From positions 93,768,723 to 93,832,722 of the forward strand of contig CM049309.1 of the NCBI GenBank assembly GCA_026874595.1: DNA of 64,000 bases, in the 5' to 3' direction. Numbering within the stretch: the first letter of the stretch is position 1; every line of letters begins with the position of its first letter. Positions 60,270 to 64,000 of the stretch are shown one piece after another. The DNA is from Sipunculus nudus (Eukaryota; Annelida; Sipuncula; Golfingiida; Sipunculidae). The notes under the pieces were generated by a model that made no database searches, was not told the DNA's origin, and saw only the letters and a list, made by a program, of their open reading frames with translations. Both the position numbers and the translations under genes were made by a program.

Positions 60270-62892
60270 TAATGACATAGCTTGGAGGATATGGGAAACA
60301 GAAACCTAATGTCAGGTTTCCAAGGAGATTTTTCATGGTCCTCCCTGGATATTAAATTAGAAGAATCTACATTAAAATTGTCATGATTTGTACTGAGTTC
60401 ATGGATGAGGTATCTTTGAAGGTCTCAATAAAAAGAGACAAAAAAATGTGTAAAAATTAACAACAAGGCCTACAGGACTAATGCGAACCTGTGCATTGGG
60501 AAATACATCAGGTATAATGCTTCAATGCTGGACCATTACTTTTCATGTATATGAACCATGCAAGTACTAAACATTTTGAATAAGAAACAATTACACAAAC
60601 ATCACAGCTGAAATTCTGGCATGGGTGCACACAAAACTAAAAAGATTGTAGCTGGCACCACCAGTCTTGTATACAACAAGCTATCAGAGATATAAACATA
60701 TGCCCAATTTCAGACTGATATATCAAACCCCTCCTGAGAAAAACGCAGGAACACACACTGTGCAAAAGTCATTGTAGGTGGCGACAAATGTCTTGTGAGT
60801 GAGAAAGCCATCAAAGACACATAGACAGGTCAAAATATTAGGCCAATACATCAAATTTACCTTGAGTCTGATGCATGGGGCTGACCAGGCTAGGTGAGAA
60901 AGGCTGTTGCCTCGAATGAACTGTGACAAATTGCTTGCTCAGGCTACTGCACTGAGTGAACTCATGACCTGCACCTGGCTAGACTGAGTGAACTTTTGAC
61001 CTGTACCTGGCTGCACTGAGTGAACTCTTGACCTGTTGCATAATCTGACACAGTTGGCAGTCTGCCAAAACTATAAATAGAATGCAGCTACTGCACTGAG
61101 TAAACTCCTGACCCATACCTGGCTGCACTGAGTAAACTCTTGACCTGTTGCCTAATCTGATACAGTTGGCAGTCTGCTAAAGCTATAAATAGATCCAGAC
61201 TGACCTCTAGCCTGTTGCCAAATATGAAATAGTAGCCACACCATTGCATAAGCTCATGCAGGGGCCCTGCCCTGAGGGGCTTGACACTCATGAAGTGATC
61301 ACATGGTGCCCATGAGGTGTTCACATGTCACCCATGAGGGGATCACATGCCTTGTGCTTGGCTGCACTGACTGAACTCTTGACCTATATCTGGCTGCACT
61401 GAATGAACTCTTGATCTATTGCCAAATCTGAGACAGTTGGCAGTTTCTCAACCTATTTGAATATACAGACACAAGGCCACCTAAGAATAATTTTTGTGCC
61501 ATGTTACAGAAGTTATAATTGAAACAATAATTTTGTAGGAGAACAGTTTTGGAGTCCTCAGTTTGAGTTAGACATAATAATGGCCATAAGAAATTATGGG
61601 TTAATATACAGCTGACCAATGACCCCCGTACAAAAAAAGGTCAATGCAGGTGGCGCCACCAATACCTGAATTTCATATATGACTCATGTGAACAACACTG
61701 GCATAAAATTTGGTGACAATAGCTCTGGCCGTTTCTGAGATTGTCATTTTAGTATGCTTTTTTTGGACAGATGACTAGGTTCAATTTCCTGTAATTCAGC
61801 CAAAATGCACCAAACTTAAACCATTTGAACTAACTTGAGAGAGATGATATAAAAGATTATTTCTGTGAAATATTGAACAAATTGGATTGACAGTTTCGGA
61901 GGAGAAGATTTTGAAAGGTTTTTTAGCTTTTTCTCTATAAAATCTGAAAAAATGCAGCTTTTTTCGAGATGGCTTATTTTTTGCATTAAATTTCATGATG
62001 CAAGCTCCAGTCGTTTTAGAAATAGTATGGTGAACGTATACCTGTGATTGTAAACATTGCCTGGCATGAGGAATATCTAAAATCATAAATCTACATATTT
62101 TAAAAAGTTTTTTTAAAAAACATTCTTTCAATATTAACCACAGATGGCAGAGGCAGAGGGGAAGCCTGCCTGTAGTGGTCAAAGCTGAGTCAAGGCAAGC
62201 TGCCTGGAGTGGGTTACCCAACACAGATGAAGGCTGTACTAGGTGGACTTGATGTAAACAACACTTGATATGATGTATGAAACCTTGAATAAAAGCTCTT
62301 TTCAATAAATTCCTTTGAAATTTCAGATTAAAAAAAATTAAATCCCTATGTATAGATGCTGTGAAAATTAAATCAACAGTGCTTACAGGGAAAAAACGTG
62401 CCTTGGCCAAATTTGGAGAAAATATAAGGTATAGAATATTTATTAATGCTAATAACTTAAAAAATTTGCAAATTTCAGATCTAATGACTTATAGTCAGCT
62501 GTGCTAAAAATCCAAGTGACACCACCAGTTTGCAGGAACAGATGAAACACTCAATGATGAATATGCATGCAACAAACTATTGTGATCAGTGCAATAGTTT
62601 TTCAGATACTGGAGTTTTTGTTTCAAATTTTTAATTATTCTGGGGGGTAACCCTGAGCCCCATAGCTCAAAAGATATGGGTAACAGAAACCAAATTTCAG
62701 GTTTCCAAAAAGATTTTTGATAAACCTCCCTAGATGTTAGGTTAGAAGATTCCAGATTTAGTGGTTACGATTTGTGCCTGGTTAACAGATGGACAGATGG
62801 ATGGACAGACCGACGGACAGCTAGGTGGACGGACGCCCGGAAAAAGAGTGGTCACTTAAGCACAGATGACTTTCAGTCAGCTGAGCTTAAAA
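60270..62892 (+). mobile_element. Broken mosaic of family A and B pieces
   Basis: A B module (60270-60460) is interrupted by an A start (AACAAGGCCTACAGGACT at 60462). A-type text follows to about 62040, including GACCTGT/CACTGAGTGAACTC repeats (60950-61400). Then come a piece like the long B element (62135-62500), a final B module, and a B end (AGTCAGCTGAGC) at 62892. The A 3' end is missing. It lies in the intron between exons 1 and 2. Confidence 0.6.
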
Positions 62893-63360
62893 TGGTAGGT
62901 TGTCTGAATTTATCTATGGTATTTGTGAACAAAGAAGTTGTATACTTTTAATTGTGTTTTAAATTTACCCTTATCATACATAAAATGGTTTCAACATTTT
63001 TTTAATGAATCACATAAATCAGAATGATTCCAATATATTTTATGCATTACCTTTCAGAAGGGGCTCAAGCTGAATTGTGGGCAGTGGGCATGTTTAATGT
63101 GCAGAGATAAAGCAGAATCTAAACATTATGGCAAGTGATTTTCACTGTGTTGTCTTCAGAAGGATACACATCAAACATTTTGGTGTAACCATTTAAAATT
63201 ACTCTGAACTGCCACATGAACAATCAACCAAAAATGTTTCAGATTTGATGAAAGGACACAAGTAACAGGGAGGTCACTACAGGGAGGAAAAATGAACATT
63301 CTCCAGACAAAATATTTTATTCTCTGAGCAAAGACTCGCTTTTATTGCTGTTGTACTCAC

Positions 63361-63505
63361 CACTTTCACTTGCATACATGAGACACTGAACATAAATGTG
63401 GCATGTAATGGCAGTTGTGGTTCTTTTATATCCCAGTAGCCCAGCTTTCCACAGAGCACGCACTAATGCCTTTAACAGTCCTACCAGATGGTGCTTGTGC
63501 TGAGC
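63361..63505 (-). CDS. Exon 1 of the visible gene: unrecognised N-terminal segment
   Basis: Residues 1-48 of the partial protein, starting AQHKHHLVGLLKALVRALW. The acceptor is TTGTAG after a T-rich tract. The donor is GTGAGT, leaving phase 1, which matches the next exon. The segment is helical and basic in character, with a run ending CLMYASES. I see no known motif. It is the least certain exon because nothing in it belongs to a kinase. The evidence is the open frame, two good splice sites and the phase match across a 3.2-kb intron. The transcript must begin further upstream, outside the window. Confidence 0.55.
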
Positions 63506-64000
63506 CTACAAGGTGCCACAATTATAATACAAGAATAAAATGGAATTCACAAAAAAGTTTAAAAAATTGATCATACAAATGTATACAAAGAACAAACCCA
63601 AGTAAATTAAGTTTCTTTGCTTTAGTAACTGGTTGCAGGAAAATAACTGAGAATTAGACAGCCCCAGAACAGGGACATTCTTGAAGAAATTCATTACAAA
63701 AAGAGACATTAATTACACAAAGCAATAAGCAAGACTTTTTGTCAGACTGTAAAGTGCTAAATGTCTATAAAACAAGTGACTCATGGGTCGTGACATCTGG
63801 CTCACAAGCATGAACTGTCATTATGGCTTGTTACCCACAAATTTTGGTCAAATTTTTTTAAAGTTATTGGCAAATATTTTTCACACTTTGTAAGAAAGCA
63901 CTGAGTGAAGCATACTACTTGATGGTCCAAAGCTCAATGACTGCTAAGCTAATAAATAATACCTGTAGTCATGATTTGTGCCCTGCTAGATGTCATGCTG
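63506..64000. other. Sequence upstream of exon 1
   Basis: AT-rich, no exon recognised. At about 63772 AACAAGTGACTCATGGGTCG resembles a B start, so a further repeat probably begins here and runs out of the window. Confidence 0.4.

Larger units (their letters stand above)
8989..63505 (-). other. Gene model: tandem pseudokinase docking protein, 14 exons, 5' incomplete
   Basis: Exons in transcript order: 63505-63361, 60141-59317, 56198-56020, 55598-55442, 50494-50424, 42725-42686, 42271-42201, 41479-41372, 39715-39407, 33861-33725, 28015-27859, 27599-27454, 17164-16380, 9233-8989. All introns are GT-AG, and codon phases agree at all 13 junctions (1,1,0,1,0,1,0,0,0,2,0,2,1). The total length divides by three. 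The order of kinase subdomains along the exons is right for two domains in a row, which supports a single gene. I do not recognise a named orthologue. The first exons were found by phase and splice sites only, so small extra exons could be missing. No start codon, promoter or clear AATAAA signal was identified. Confidence 0.82.

Noticed and set aside
61796-62410. 204-codon minus-strand open frame
   Set aside because: Lies wholly in A/B repeat sequence, crosses a junction between two repeat pieces, and has no motif. Repeat modules lacking stops in one frame explain it.

Overview
The window looks like intron-rich, AT-rich genomic DNA from an invertebrate animal. A mollusc, and a bivalve in particular, is my guess from the style of the repeats and not something I could test. 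No rRNA, tRNA, CRISPR array or bacterial-type operon was seen. One gene can be supported. It lies on the minus strand and covers almost the whole window, from about 63505 down to 8989. I could join 14 exons. Every junction has a GT donor, an AG acceptor and a matching codon phase, and the total is 3375 nt, or 1124 codons plus a TAG stop. The 5' end lies outside the window or was not found.

The assembled partial protein (numbered 1-1124 here) starts with about 145 residues that I do not recognise. It then has two tyrosine-kinase-like domains in tandem (about 149-435 and about 500-782). Both have lost the catalytic Asp of HRD and the DFG motif, so both read as pseudokinases. A long tail follows (783-1124), rich in tyrosine motifs of the kind bound by SH2 domains (YQNV, YENM, YTNS, YEEV) and with a short proline-rich stretch. 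The likely job is a signalling scaffold or docking protein, not an active kinase.

The introns are mostly mobile DNA. Four repeat families (called A-D here) share one layout. Each starts with AACAAG or AACTAG, usually followed by a hairpin or palindrome, and then one half of a family-specific subterminal inverted repeat. Inside are modules, many of them starting at the 12-bp palindrome GGTGGCGCCACC. The other half of the inverted repeat follows, then an A-rich end. This resembles Helentron/HINE-type and bivalve 'pearl'-type non-autonomous elements, by inference. They are nested several levels deep at 9.3-15.4 kb and 17.9-27.4 kb. In each nest the interrupted host sequence resumes cleanly on the far side of the insert.

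Layout: 1-8.9 kb, 3' flank with A, D and B elements; 9.0-9.2 kb, last coding exon; 9.3-15.4 kb, four-level nest; 16.4-17.2 kb, large tail exon; 17.9-27.4 kb, second nest; 27.5-28.0 kb, two kinase exons; 28.3-33.1 kb, A element with a fold-back insert; 33.7-33.9 and 39.4-42.7 kb, kinase exons, two of them carrying minisatellites across their donor sites; 36.4-39.3 kb, A element; 43.1-50.4 kb, long B elements and a LINE fragment; 50.4-51.3 kb, exon plus minisatellite at its acceptor; 52.9-54.4 kb, an intact C element; 55.4-56.2 kb, two kinase exons; 56.4-59.3 kb, 62-bp minisatellite starting at a donor; 59.3-60.1 kb, the largest kinase exon; 60.3-62.9 kb, broken repeats; 63.4-63.5 kb, the most upstream exon seen.
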